64,000 nucleotides of DNA, from the NCBI GenBank assembly GCA_013398175.1, contig VZRZ01001081.1:124611-188610 (forward strand), written 5' to 3'. The translations under genes were made by a program, and so were the position numbers. This stretch comes from Climacteris rufus (Eukaryota; Chordata; Aves; Passeriformes; Climacteridae). The notes under the pieces were generated by a model. The model was not told the DNA's origin. It was given only the letters and a program-made list of their open reading frames with translations, and ran no database searches. This document shows positions 28,016 to 41,050 of the stretch, piece after piece (the first letter of the stretch is position 1; every line of letters begins with the position of its first letter).

Positions 28016-28534
28016 GGCCAGTAGATCAAAGGGCAGTGATTGTCCCCTTGTACTCAGCACTGCTGAGGCCACACCTTGAATCCTGTGTTCAGTTTTGGGC
28101 CCCTCACTGCAAGAAAGACATTGAGGGTCTGGAGCATGTCCAGAGAAGGGCATTGGAGCTGGTGAAGGGTCTGGAGCACAAGTCTAATGAGAGAGCTGGG
28201 GGTGTTTAGCCTGGAGAAAAAGAGACTCAGGGGGATCTTCTCACTCTCTAAAACTACCTGAAAAGAGGTTGAAGCCATGAGGGGGTCAGTCTCTTCTCTC
28301 AAGCAAGAACTGAAAGGATGAGGGGAAATGGCCTCGGGTTGTGTCAGGGGAGGTTTGAATTGGGTGTAAGAGACAACTTCACAAAAAACATTGTGAAACA
28401 GTGGAACAAGCTGTCCAGGGAAGTGGTGGAATCACAGACCCTGGACATATTTAGGAGATGTACAGCCATGGCACTTAGGGCTGTTGAATTCGATGATCTT
28501 AAGGGTCTTTTCCAAACTAAATTATTATATGATT
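28016..28534 (+). mobile_element. CR1 LINE 3' end
   Basis: This is a plus-strand copy of the terminal part of CR1 ORF2 plus the 3' tail. It translates in pieces as [58 protein letters not shown] and QWNKLSREVVESQTLDIFRR. The nucleotide tail reads 'gatgatcttaagggtcttttc' and then a decayed ATTATATGATTA end, close to the usual ATTCTATG repeat. Frameshifts separate the pieces, so the two open frames (27994-28209 and 28318-28536) are one broken reading frame. Confidence 0.93.
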
Positions 28535-30535
28535 AGCAATTTCCAAAGACAAGAATTATAGTTAATTTTGGTCTATCATTAGAAAGAGTAATCAGGAAGA
28601 TGCACATCATTACAAATTCATCAGTTTCAATCTTAGATGAAATACTTCAATGAGTGATATGAGATTTGATTAATATCCAGTTTAAGAAGTGAGATATAAT
28701 TAATAACATTGGAAGAAAGTAAATCTAGTCAAACTAACTCATTTTTATTATTCTTTTTATTGACCAAGACAACAAAGTTTCTGTAATGAACCTAGAATTC
28801 AAATTCATGTTTTATAAAAGAACATGTCAATTAAAATAATTGGAATAACCTCAAAATTAAGTTTCTGTGCATTCTGGGGAGTAAAAACTGTCTGCAAACC
28901 ATTAGCAAAAGGACCAGATGTAGAATTCTTTGTCCTCTACTGCTGGCCATTTTAAGAGTTAAAAACAAACCTATGTGGTTGTAATCACTGATCTACAGGA
29001 AATATAAAATTTGGTAAGCGCAAATATACAAAGCAAGTTTCTGTTAAACTCTGATTTGGATAGCTTATTATTACTAGAATCTTTTTAATGACGGAAATGT
29101 TTTGAATCTGCAGCAAAAGAAGTTAACTGTTTCTTAACAATTTGAATGAATGAGAGTTCTGTGGTAATGTTTAACTAACTATTATATTTGTATGAACAAT
29201 GTGGAACCGGAAAATAATGAGTATATTGTTCAATAATAGCAAAACATCACTGTATATAATATATGTTGAAACTATTTTCTCTGGCAAAACATTCAACAGA
29301 ATTATTTTTTCCTTTTTTTCTCTTTCACACCTGACGTTTTTCTTATTCTCTGATCGTGCTATGACACTTAATTTTCTCTACATTTTAATGACACTTGTGA
29401 TAGCTACTTCAGCACACTCTACTTCTTCTCTAAGTTTGATGCAGTGGTGAATACAATGAAAAGTCCTACTCCAGAGCTGTGCTACCTGCAGTGAACGCCA
29501 GAATCCTGTACCCGAGTGGACTGCTGCTTTACATGGAGATTTCATTTTATGACTACTGCAATGATACCAATAGATACATTTTGAAGAGATAACTAAGACA
29601 TTCATCCAAACAAAATACCAAAAATTTTGATTAGGATGACGATCATCTGAATTTGTAGAATATTGCTCTGTCGAGTACAAGAATGACATTAACTCTTTTT
29701 TATCTGAGAGATGCAAAATGCATAACTTTCTTTATTTAGCAGAAGAAAGTCTGACAAGCAAATTCTGTAATATGGCTGCAAATACTTACTAGTACTCCAG
29801 TTATAGTACCAGTCTCTCAGTGAGTTTATGTATTTGTTTCAGTTTGGGTTTTTGTACTTACAACAAAAAAAATGAATTTACGTTTGTCCCTTTATACCTC
29901 AGTCACCCTGATTCCTAATGCAAGGAGGATTAGTAGTAGCAGAAAGATTTCTTTAATAAGATATAACTTCAGGCTTCTGGGTATAGAAATGGAAATAATA
30001 GGCAACTACAGTTCCAGTTTATACTTCAAAACACTCTTTTTGAGCAAATTTCACCACTCGACATGTAGTTGTTACACAGAAATTGTACTGTCAAAAACTG
30101 GGTACTTGGAGTCCGTAGGGTGGCCTTTGTATGCCTGTACACACTGAACTTAAGATACAGCCCACTGCCTCTCTGCTTTATATTCTCTTGATGTTAGATA
30201 TTTTAATATAAATATAAAGACTTTTGCTGGGTCTGTCTGCAGGTCAGTGTTTGGCAAATTCCACAATGGCCATGACACAATATGATTGATGAATCTTTCT
30301 CGGGCCTGCTTCTTTGCTTGTATGGTATTCATTATCCTAAGATCTCAAGTCAAGGGCAGTACTATTATCATCACTTTTATTTGAGAAAACTGTAGAAGGT
30401 GGAAGGAAGTGACTTCCCAGAAGTCCTGTATCAAGTCATAGTTAAATGGATAAGTCCACTAGTACATAGCTATTTTAATTTCAAATATTTGTTCCTCTTC
30501 TCACCAGCTCTTTGAACATCTACGAGAAATGCCAA

Positions 30536-30563
30536 AACAAACACACACAAACACACACAAAAC
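30536..30563. repeat. ACACAAAC/CA microsatellite
   Basis: This is a short CA-rich repeat with interrupting AA. It is too short to say more. Confidence 0.85.
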
Positions 30564-31037
30564 ATTATAGTCAATGAATCCTTAGGACATTTGAGGATAA
30601 ACACTGGAGACAGGGCTACCCCGTCATCCTACCTCTGAATATGATTGTCAAATATGAAAAAAAATTAGCAGTATAAATCACATAATCCTCCAGATGCTGG
30701 GCTTAAATATACAAAGGAATGGATTGTCCATTATATTTTTCTGAACACAATGGCACATGTGGACATATACTTCAGAGAAAAGCATAAAACAAATTTTATA
30801 CTCCACAAAAGAAATTTTTTACATGTGAAGAATGACGGTGACAGATTATGTTTTCCACCTCAATTAAAAAATAACTCAAAGTGCAGGCAAAGAGGAAGAA
30901 ATATCTCACATTAGCAAACTGCCCCAGAATGCTGATGTAGTTGTTTGCCATGGGTAGAAAGCGTGAGTAACGCGGAGCCTTTAGCAGCAGTCTCGTGTCC
31001 TGAGAAAGCAGCAAGCAGCTTGGTTTTACCCAGTCTC

Positions 31038-31531
31038 TGTTGAACAAAGTCGAGCCTGCATCAAAGCTCCTGCAGAATCTTGGCTCAGTTCACGCACAGC
31101 GGTTAATTTGAGCAGGAAAGTAATGAGACGAGAAAGGGTTCTTTTCTGCTCATTGCCAGCAAGGTTTTATTACTGGAGCATAGGGGAGTGCGGTAAAAGA
31201 CAGCCAAAATGGAGGTTGGGGTGTGTTATAGTACATAGGCGAGGGAAGGGCAGTCGGGAGAGAGCCAATCACTGCGGAGCATTACAATGATTGACAGGGG
31301 CTCCAGCCAGCGAGTCGGCTGTCCGCACTGGCACAGGAACCAATGAGCTGCCCTTTTGGGCGGGGACAGCCCCTGCCGCCATAGCCGGGGAGACCCGGTG
31401 GCGACCTGGGCTGTGCCATCCCCGGCTGCATCGTGCGGGGGTGGAAGGGCCCGGCCCCCGCCGCTCCGGCACGGCAGGGCTGGGCCGGGTCATCAGCCAT
31501 GCCCAGAGGCACCGCAACAGTTGTTCAACCA
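31038..31531 (-). mobile_element. Probable solo LTR of an endogenous retrovirus, GC-rich
   Basis: This 494-bp block starts TG and ends CA on the minus strand, with a 9-bp inverted repeat GTTGAACAA at its two ends (31039-31047 and 31521-31529). It is strikingly GC- and CpG-rich (31288-31515) within AT-rich intron. In minus-strand order it has a GC box (31358-31365), two CCAAT motifs lying on the plus strand (31340-31344 and 31265-31269), a TATA-like CTATAA (31226-31231) and an AATAAA signal (31166-31171). That order is what a retroviral U3-R-U5 unit shows. I see no matching target-site duplication, so the ends may be off by some bases. GC-richer sequence continues to about 30955. No viral genes are attached. 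Confidence 0.7.
31166..31365 (-). promoter_or_regulatory. LTR core promoter and poly(A) signal
   Basis: Reading on the minus strand: a GGGCGGGG-type box, two inverted CCAAT motifs, CTATAA, then AATAAA about 55 bp after the TATA-like element. The direction is the same as CNTN5 transcription. Activity is inferred only from motif order. Confidence 0.5.
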
Positions 31532-32734
31532 CATTGTACAAATAAATCACTACAAATAACCTCAGCAACAATAAATAATTCAAAATGTAACAATGTTGAG
31601 GATGTAACTCTTACCTGTTTCTACATACAGACAATACACTGAGTCTCTGTGCACTACTGGAAACCCAGTGAACTGCTTCCATCCATCTTCTACTTGTCAC
31701 ATAATTGTTATTTAGAGATAATATATAGCTTTCTGTTGTCTTATTTTTAGCCTAGACCAATATCCCATGATTATATATCCCTTCCTCCAACTCTTAGCAA
31801 CAGCAGACGAAATGAAACATGATATATACATATGATGTGTCACATTATATATAAATATCCCATGGAAGAAGAAGGTATTATCATTATATTTTTGTTTATT
31901 CTAAAGAAAATATCATTAATAAAGTAATGCAAACAACAGGCAATCCTGCTTCCTCTTGTGCTATGTGCAGTTTTCAGAAGTCTGTTTTACAAAACCCATT
32001 TTCATATAGGAATGGATTGTGATATTGTAAAGTCACAAGGTCTGCATTGTAAATCAGTGCAATTTTAGTCTTTCCTTGATGTTTTCTTTATCGATCACCC
32101 TCTGTTATCCTCTGTAAAATATGTAGTGCTTCTTCATTCTTGCATTTAGTAGAGTTGAAAAGAGATTCTTTGGGATTGAAACTAGTTTGCTAAACTCCTA
32201 AAGGACCTTGTGGTTCAGAATGAAAAGCCAAGCTGACAAATCCTTTATCAGTATTACCTAAATCCTTCTTTCTGTTTTCCCTTCCTACTCCAAAATTTTT
32301 ATACCTGCAGGCTCCTATAGGACACTTTCACTCTTATTGAAAGAGGAAAATACCATGAAAAATAATGCTTCAATAAACCAATAAATGAAGTGAAATTTTC
32401 TGGTTGCAGATTCTCTACTCAGGGGTAATAGCATCAACACAACAGGAACTGTATCAACTGGCTAATTAAGTCATCAGCAATGATTTTAACAGTAATGAAA
32501 TATAGTATGAGAACACTGGACATATGTCGGCAAGCAAATTATCAGAATGAAGTGTGGTATTAATTATTAAATTGTTAAAAATATGGTATTGTGCTCATAA
32601 AAAGTCACATTTTTATGATTATTGCTCTAAAAAACATCTTTTGTTGTCAGAAGATATAGGATGCCCTAGAGGATGCCCTGCTGCACAGGGGTTCAGATTT
32701 GGCTGTAATCAGATTTCTGTCTGAACCCTTTGAT

Positions 32735-33028
32735 ATTATGTTTATACCTATCTATTACCGCGATGCCCCGTTATTACGGCTTATCCCGGTAATCAGTCGA
32801 GACGCAGAAATAATGAGAGCTGGAGTCCGAAGGTCTTGTTCAGAGCAAGGGCGGAAAGGGGGGAAAACCCCTTTCGTTTAATTCTTATATACACTTTTTT
32901 AAATCACAGATCATTGGAGAAAGTTAACACTTCCGTCTCTAACTATATTGGTTACAAGAAGTGTCCGTCAAGGGGATCTGTGTCCATGGGAAAGGAATGC
33001 AAAAAGATAATTTTTACAACAACATAGC
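32735..33028 (-). mobile_element. Possible second solo LTR (CpG-bearing patch)
   Basis: Between 32755 and 32880 the sequence carries many CpG sites and C/G runs, unlike the intron around it. On the minus strand a TATATAAG (32884-32891) is followed by GAAAGGGG and a C-rich run. Next come 'gctctgaacaagaccttcgg' and 'ctctcattatttctgcgtct', wording I associate with avian retroviral R-U5 sequence. A TGTTGT at 33028-33023 could be its 5' edge. I could not fix the 3' end or a target-site duplication. No internal viral sequence links it to the element at 31.0-31.5 kb, and the two differ in sequence. Confidence 0.5.
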
Positions 33029-36000
33029 TATGTTTACAGAAATCGTCCTTGAGACTGTCTAACAGAGAAAACTAGCTATTTTACAGTGAAAAATGGGCAA
33101 CACCTATCCAGTCATTTTCTCCTTGAAAAATCCAAGCAATTGCCTGTAACATATTTACTGTTAATTTATAGATACTTTCATGCCAGTTATAATTGTATTG
33201 GATAGGAAAAAAACGTAATACACCTATATATATATATCTATTTCTAAACAATTTCTACTTTCCCATTTGAAAAACAAAAATACAAACTAGATATCCCAAC
33301 CATAATTGTTTTCATAACACCTAATTTATTTGGAACAATTTTCCTGAACTGATTAAATCAGGCTATATGAAAAATTATGTCTCATTAAGTTTTGTATCAC
33401 CTCAAATGGTTGTAAGTTCACTCTCCTTTCATATTTACAAAAAAACCCTGAATAACTAACTTTATTATATAGGGAAACTTGTTATTGGAGTCTGACAGTT
33501 CCATGGAAAGCCTTCTGCTTCTGAATCAAAACTGACCTCCTAACATTTACAGTGGTCACTTCTACTAGAATCACCATTGAATTCAGTTAATCGTGTTTAG
33601 TGTGGGAAGAATTGCATTTTCTGAAAACTCCACTTTCATATTTTTTTTTTTCATCTTTTAAGGTGTCATCACAATCGTAATGAAGAGAAAAAGCTAGAAT
33701 TTGCAGCCTTAAAAATAAAAAATTTCTCATCCCTTTCTCCTTCTTCTGTTTCCTCTTATTTCAGCTGTCTGATCAGCACTGTATTTCTGGCTTCTTCCTA
33801 GTTACACTGATTAACATGTGCATTCTCATTCTATTCCTTTCTGTGATATGGAGAGGTAATTAGGATTAATTAGGATTTTTCTATCTTAGACAAAATAGGC
33901 TTTCTGACATTTAACTGACACGTTTGTCAAATGGTATTCTTCCAGACACCAGCTTAGGAAAACATCAGATTTAAAGAGAAATGGGTTCTAAAGGGAAGGT
34001 TATTAGGAGCAGGTCAATTTTGTGAGAGGCCTGCATCTCTGAGAGGGTAATTGCTGCATGTTACCTCAGTCTTAAATCTGTGAACCTTGGGTTGCTGGTC
34101 TTTTAGATACAGTGCAACCATTGCCACTGAAAGTATTTTTGCAACACTTTAATTGGTACCTTCACAATACTAGCTGCAGAAAAGGGGATGTGATACCATG
34201 AGCATACACTTCTGTTAAACGTGGCAGGACAATGCTATCTGGTTTAATCCCCAGACTAAGAGGTTCCTGATAGTTATGTCTAATTTGTTAGGACATATCA
34301 GTAACAGGCTAGTAATTTGTCTCGAGGGAGGAAGAGATTGCCCACTACAGAAACTTTTCATCATTGTTGTCCTGTTTGTCAAGCTGTAGACAAATAGTCA
34401 CGTACAGCTGGCACCTGAGAGGCAATAGAGCATGAGCCTGAGGGCCAACACTCCATGCATTTTTAAAATTAATTAATCTCCCATGCTTTCTTCCTCTTTT
34501 CTTTGTATATTCTTTCACTTTGTTACTCCTGAACTGGCAGCTGGGGTAATATTTGTTGACAATAGTGTGACTGTGAAACTACAGCACACATCCCTTAAGC
34601 AGAGCCCTGTCAGGACTGCCCCTTCATCCATTGCTGTGTGTTGCCTTAATTGGGCAAGGTCAACCATCTTCTTCTCACTACATTTTCATAGTCCCTGAGG
34701 GGACAAACAGCTCTAGTGAGTGATCCAGTGGGTCTAGGGACATTTAACTTGCAGTTTCTAGTGTGAGTTAGGGTATTTTTTGAAAGAATCACTAGTGTTT
34801 TTAAGAGGGTGGGGAAGACTTTCCAACAGTGATTTTTTCAACAACAAACAAAAGAATCCCCACCGCAATCCTAACAAAAAACACACAAAAACCCCAAGTA
34901 AACAAACATAAGAAAGAAAATCTAGACTTGTTTATCCGTATACCTGCTATACAGACATTGCCTAGAATTTGGGGCACATGTAAATCATTAAAATGTAATT
35001 AAAATCTAATAAAAACACATTGCCAACAGAATGGGAGAAACTTCTCTCTGGCAAATATAGCTTGTTAAAATGTTACCTTACAGAAAACTCTGTAATTCCC
35101 AAACTCTTAAATTTCATATCCTCAGATGAATGCATTCAACAAGATTGAGGAAGGAAACCTTAAAAAGTGCTTCAGGGAAGTCAGAAGCAAAATTACTGGT
35201 CATGTATTGAGTAATGAAAAGACCATAGAAGAAAAAAGTTAATTGTGTTTGTTCATTCCATAATGAAAACTACAGGCATAATCATCAATCAGTTGCACAA
35301 ATAAAGAACACAGATTCCTATGTTGAGCAGTGTCAGGGGCCATGGACGTTCTCTTTAATGATAACAAACATGGGAATCAGCATTGCTAGGCACAAAAGTT
35401 TCAAAAGCAGTCCAGTAAAAGTGAGAAAGAAGGGAATGCAAGAGTGAAACATCTTTATCTTCCAAGCAAAAATGTGATGTGTGAAGAGAGAAGATGACCC
35501 TATGAAATTAACTAAGAATTAGGACAGTAATATAAAGTTTTAAGGACTGTGAACCTCTTTTCTAACACTTATTTTTCTTCTGTTACTGAAATCCAAATTT
35601 ATTAAAGTTATCCATAGAAGTAAAATAAACACAAAGGTATAATAAAGTCTAATAGTGAAATGCAGGAACCCTTCAACTTATGAAGTTGGTTCATTCAATT
35701 TATACATGTGGCTCTCAAAACAGGGATTTTAAAACATTTTGTATGTAGATAATTTATACATTATAGATATGTAAAGAAGAGATAAGGAAGCTGTCATCTT
35801 ATTTCTTATATATGACATATTAAAGGTTTATTAAATTAACCTTTCTGGCCTGTGCAGTAAGCAATCATTTTCTAATACTTTTACTTAAGTTGCCTATTTC
35901 TGATACCCAGCATCATGCTTCTACTAGGAATTAAAATAAGTGAAGAACAAGCTATGGCATGCAATTATGAGAGAAACAAAACAGAGTTAAGATGAATATT

Positions 36001-39000
36001 CTGTATGTCTTCATATATGAGTCCCTTAGTTCAGGTCAAATGTTCCTTAAGTCTAGGATACCAGGATTTGGCTTCCATTAGAACATGAATATAAGTTTTA
36101 AGGAGAAAAAAACGATAACAGTAGCAATAACAACAAAAATCCCAAACTCCAAACACCAGTGCAGAAGGAGAGCCAGAGGGCGCATGGACCCTTTCAGAAT
36201 AGAATTTGCTATGTCCTTCATGCAGATATCTGAGCCAATTGCCTGTAAACCATCTAATGAGCATACTGAGAGCAGTCCAGCCCAAACATAACAATGATGT
36301 TATCATAACTAATTTGCCTGGAGAAGTCTACTAACAATTCTGTACCTGAATGAGGTACTTTAGAGCCTGTCTTGTTGTTTCTAAATATAATTTGAGCAGT
36401 GTGGTTCTAACAAGAGGACTTCTAATTAGAGAGCTATTGCACTTCAGTTGGACTTGGCTTGCTACTAGTAGACAAGCTGCAGTCCAAGCTGCAGTTTTAC
36501 TGCAAATACAACTTTCAGCTTCCTCTTGCAGACTCTGAACATTAAGAAGTGATGGGTTTGTGTTTACTTCCAAAGAGTATTTCTGTGCATGTCTGAAATA
36601 CACACAAATAGGAGCTCAGAACAGCTTAAAAAAAACCTTTATTTGGAGTTTCTCCAATTAATATGAGGACTAAGACAACTGTGTAGGTAATAGAAGAACA
36701 GGACAAAAATTTCTGGACCTTAGTAGAAGTTTTATTTTAGCAGCTTGCCAGTTTAGCAACACACTATGCAGGTATCCAAGCCATGTATGTCTTCCCAGAC
36801 ATGGATGGGAAGGACTGTGATCCCCATGGCACTGCATTAATCATCTTTGGTGAAAGATTTGTCATGAAAAGTCCAGTTTTATAACAGTAAAAGGGAGGCA
36901 TAAAAGATGCAGCTTACAGCACCATTTCCAAACTTTGTAAGATCAGCTCTGCTCTTTAGAAAGTGATTAAAAAAATGCTATAGTTTAACATCTGTACAGA
37001 TGTTACATGCTGTGGATAGATTATTTAGCAGCATCCCTCTGAGGCAGGATGGAGCACACATCTGCCTTCCCCTGTGTGCACCAGAGCTGTACTCATTCTA
37101 ACAATGGGAATCCTCGTTCTCCATTAAGCTTGCACTGAAAGCCTTGAATAAAAGCCTTAAAAAGCTCAGCTGAAAGTATTAATTCTGAGGAAAACATGTA
37201 AATCTGGATGAAAACTTCCATTCATTTTTAATCTTGCTAGGGTAAACCTTGCAATTAAGATGATTAAATGACTCAATAAAACCCTATATTTACATCCTTT
37301 AGAATACCACAATGAAAAACCATAATCCTGTTTATGAAAAGAAAAGACTAGAGGCATTTTAAATTAGAAACATGAAATGAAGCTTGTTATTTAAGCAGTT
37401 AGTAATTAATGTAACTGTTGCTTAGCAAGGACACCTAAGAGTTAACTGTCTAGGAAACCCCTATAGGAGAAAAACAAATAATTTGGAAGAATTAAATACT
37501 ATGTTTATGGAGGAAAAAAAAATATAAAATGTAGTGTTTCTGAATGATCAAGTTATCCAAAATTAATATAATTCACAAGGGACAAGTTAAGGATTAGCAA
37601 CATAAACAGTGTTAGTGGGAAAGTTTCTGGAGTAAACAGATCAAAATCATACAGGACTCCCAGTGAAATCAGAAGTAGTATTTTTTTTTTGAGCAATGGT
37701 ACAGGGAAAGCAGAAGATGAGAATCTGTTGGTGGCTGTTTGATGTAAGGAATCAGCAGAATAATCTTTACAATGAAAAAATTTTCCTTCACCATTTTGAA
37801 GGAGGGGATAATGTCTCTCCTAAAAACGTTGCTCAGTTTGCTGCCTAGCTATTGCTCAGAAAAGATGACGATAACTTAAAAAACCTCTTATTTAACTCAA
37901 GAGAAAATTCTCTCATCTGAAATGGCACTGCAAATATTCAGAATCTATTTCAAGTGTGCTTACCACCCCACATTCCCCCTTATTTTCCCTGTAAAATATT
38001 TGGACAACAATCTAATGAAACCTATATGAACAATCTATATTTATATATCACAAGCTGTGTGTTTAATTCATTACCTCTTGATAATAAATCACAGAATAAA
38101 TAAACAGAAATCAAATTTATATGCATATGAAATTTGTTTTCTGATTAAAATCTTGTCCAGAGTAATTAGTGCAGTCTTGCTTTCAGTCAGTAATGCTTTG
38201 TAAAGGCTTTTAGATTTTTCTAAAACTGTATTCTGAAAAAATGGAATGTAGGTTCTACGTAATTAAAAGTATTTACTTTATCTTCCATTTGGAAATTTGT
38301 CGATAAACTATATCTCTCTTCATACTGCGTTCTTTCACTAAATCGTCTTTCTTTTCCCACACTGATAATGTAATTTTCTAAAAGGGTTCAATCTGAAATT
38401 CTTGAGCAAGTCCATATGCAGTTATTGACTTGAGAGATTGAGGAATGGGATTCTGTTGAAGGACAAATTGCTTATGAGGTTATGGAGAATTATTAGGCTT
38501 GATATTGTATCATGGATTTATCTCATGATAAGTAAGTGAAAATTATTTTTAAAGGTGCTGATCAATGTGAATAAATCAATATAGCAAAGCTTGCAGTGTT
38601 CATCCACAAAAAAAATTGTATCATCAAAAACACTCCCATAACTCATGGTCTTGTTAATTTGAGATATTCACACATTACAAACATGCTCTGAAGAGCCTTT
38701 AGCTCAGATATATCCACTATAATAGCTTACTATTCACTTGAAAGTTTGCCTCCTGGGTGATTTTAATGTTCAAAATTTCTTAGGGCTATTTAGAAGTTAA
38801 TACCATCTATGCCAATCAGACATAGAGACAAAAATGTAGTATACAGAAACTGATAGCTTAAAAAAAATGTATAGATTTTCCTGCACACAAATATTGGAAG
38901 TACCTCTGCTCGGCAAAAGACCTTTTTACCTGGAAGTTTCATATTTTTTGCTTAATTTCGGAATTGAATTCACTCACTTCCCTCTGAAATTTCAGCTTTT

Positions 39001-39249
39001 GTGCAGAATTATTTTTTACAAATAGACTGTGATCTGGGAGTCAATTTTCATTAATGTCTTGTACCTTATTGCCAGAGCCTTGTGGAATGATTTGTTGTTG
39101 AAATGTCACTAGGCACATGAAAGTAGCTCTCCACTTTCCCAGGAGATCCCAGCCATCGTATTAATATCCTTTGCAGTTCCACTACAGCACCACAAGAACT
39201 TACAGGCCCCCAGTACTTTGCAGTTAAGATGTTAGAAGGAAATTGCATG

Positions 39250-39450
39250 TGATAGAATCATAGAGTCATTTAAGTTGAAAGAGACTTCTAAGATCATGGA
39301 GTCCAAGCATTAACCCAGGACTAGTTCCATCAGTAAACCATGTCCTTAAGAGCCACATCTACACACCTTCTAAATACCTCCAGAAATGATGACTCCACCA
39401 CTTCCCTGAGCAGCCTGTTCCAGTGCCCGACAACCCTTTGGATGAAGAAC
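39250..39450 (-). mobile_element. CR1 LINE 3' end
   Basis: This minus-strand CR1 tail has its 3' terminus preserved (GATAGAATCATAGAGTCAT at 39251-39269). Upstream of it is the coding remnant reading [21 protein letters not shown] and [12 protein letters not shown]. The element is only about 200 bp long, a typical 5' truncation. Confidence 0.93.
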
Positions 39451-41050
39451 TGCCTTGCATGCATTATACAATGAACAAAAGGAAGGGAGGCGACGTGCCC
39501 TTCCCACTGATACGAGCTTGTGTTTACATCTGCATAGCAACACAATTTTTCAGCTTTCAGTGATTACTCCACCACACTGAAGAACACTTCTTGGATTAGC
39601 TATGGTGAAAAATTTATGCCAACAGAGGACCAAAATATTTTCCTGGAAGTAATTTTCCTGCTGGCATAGCCTACTGATACTCAAACAATATAAATCAAAA
39701 CAACTAAATGCTATCTGTGAGCACAGTATTTTCCACAGCAGGGGTTTTGCTGGGCCAGTGATGAAAATGAAAGATACTAGTTTTTCACCATCAAAGGCAA
39801 TGTCTGTGTTACTGTAGACCACTGTGTCACGATATGACTAAATAAAAGTTCAGAAATATAATTTCAGGAAAAAAATTCTAAATATTTTGATTATATATAA
39901 AGGTGTATTTTGTAGAATGGCAGCTGTTAAAAGATGTATGACAATTTCACTCACTATTGGTGTCCATCTATCCTTACACTCTCAGTTTGTTTGGGGAAAT
40001 AAAATTCAGCTGTAGTGCTGAAACCATCGCTCAGTTTTTTGTCCCTGTGTCTTTTCCCTCTCTTTACTTATCACAATCAAGTCTTAACATCATGTACTCA
40101 ATTGCATCACATAGACTGTAGTGTCAAACTCAAAAAGAGATTATAGAGGCAAGTACAACAAGAAAATCTACTCAGAAGAGAGAAAAGCAGAGAGATGGCA
40201 TTGATAACTGTAATACAGAAATAACAATCCTAGCAGTATAAAGAGAAAAGGGAACACATTTCTCTAACAGAAACTCACAGTAGATTTTATTTTCTGCAGA
40301 TCTTCCATCTGCAATGTGACTTTTTGCAGGCCTCAAATTTGGAGTCGAAAAATTCCCTCAGTACAGTTCACATTTCCCAGTGAAAAAAGGGATATGCTGT
40401 ACTGCACCTACTGAAAAACAAAATATTCTGTCTAGCATTTTGTCTTTTATATGGGTGTTATTTGACATGCAAATACAAAGACGTATGTAGCTATCTGCAG
40501 ACTTTGTAGGAGTGCCAATTTTAAAAGCAAAAAAGTAACCTCTCTGGAATGCCTATACTTTCATCTGGGTATCCAGGAATTTAAGGGAATTTATGTTAAT
40601 TCTGACCTTTAACAATGATGCACTTTTACTGGAAACTAAGTTATACAGCAAAAGGAAGCAACCAAACCATGTACTACAAAAGAAAATTTGTATTCAACAA
40701 AAGCATGACATTGGAATTTGGAGCGATTTCTGAAGATTTCAAAACTCTAAAAGAAATCTGTGACCTTAAGGCAGCATGTTCACCACAGATGACATGGAGA
40801 CTATCATTACATTCAAGTTCTATAGTAGGAATAAGACAATCTTGTAACAGAAGCTCTGCTGCTATTCAGTGGCATTGCAATATATGAGCTTAAATAAGTC
40901 CTTTGGTACTCCAAAAACAGTCAGAAGAATTGTGGGTATTTAATTTTTGAAGTCCCACAATAGAATACATATTGTGTCTAAAATACCAAGCATCCAATAA
41001 TGAGGAAACTGTAAAGGAGCAACATGAATACAAGCTGCATTCTACTGTAC

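Larger units (their letters stand above)
19969..41050 (-). other. CNTN5: CNTN5 intron, 21,082 bp
   Basis: This intron splits the two exons that encode Ig domain 2. It holds an ancient LINE remnant, a CR1 3' end on the plus strand, two LTR-like elements on the minus strand, a minus-strand CR1 3' end and small microsatellites. The stretches 20000-26600, 28600-30950, 33100-39200 and 39500-41000 show no recognisable gene, RNA or repeat family by eye. Confidence 0.85.

Noticed and set aside
31108..31642. Cluster of overlapping GC-rich open frames on both strands
   Set aside because: They arise because GC-rich sequence has few stops. The block is better explained as an LTR with promoter motifs, and the translations are Pro/Arg/Ala-rich without domains.
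32699..33027. Two short plus-strand open frames
   Set aside because: Both lie in the CpG-bearing LTR-like patch and are antisense to its apparent direction.
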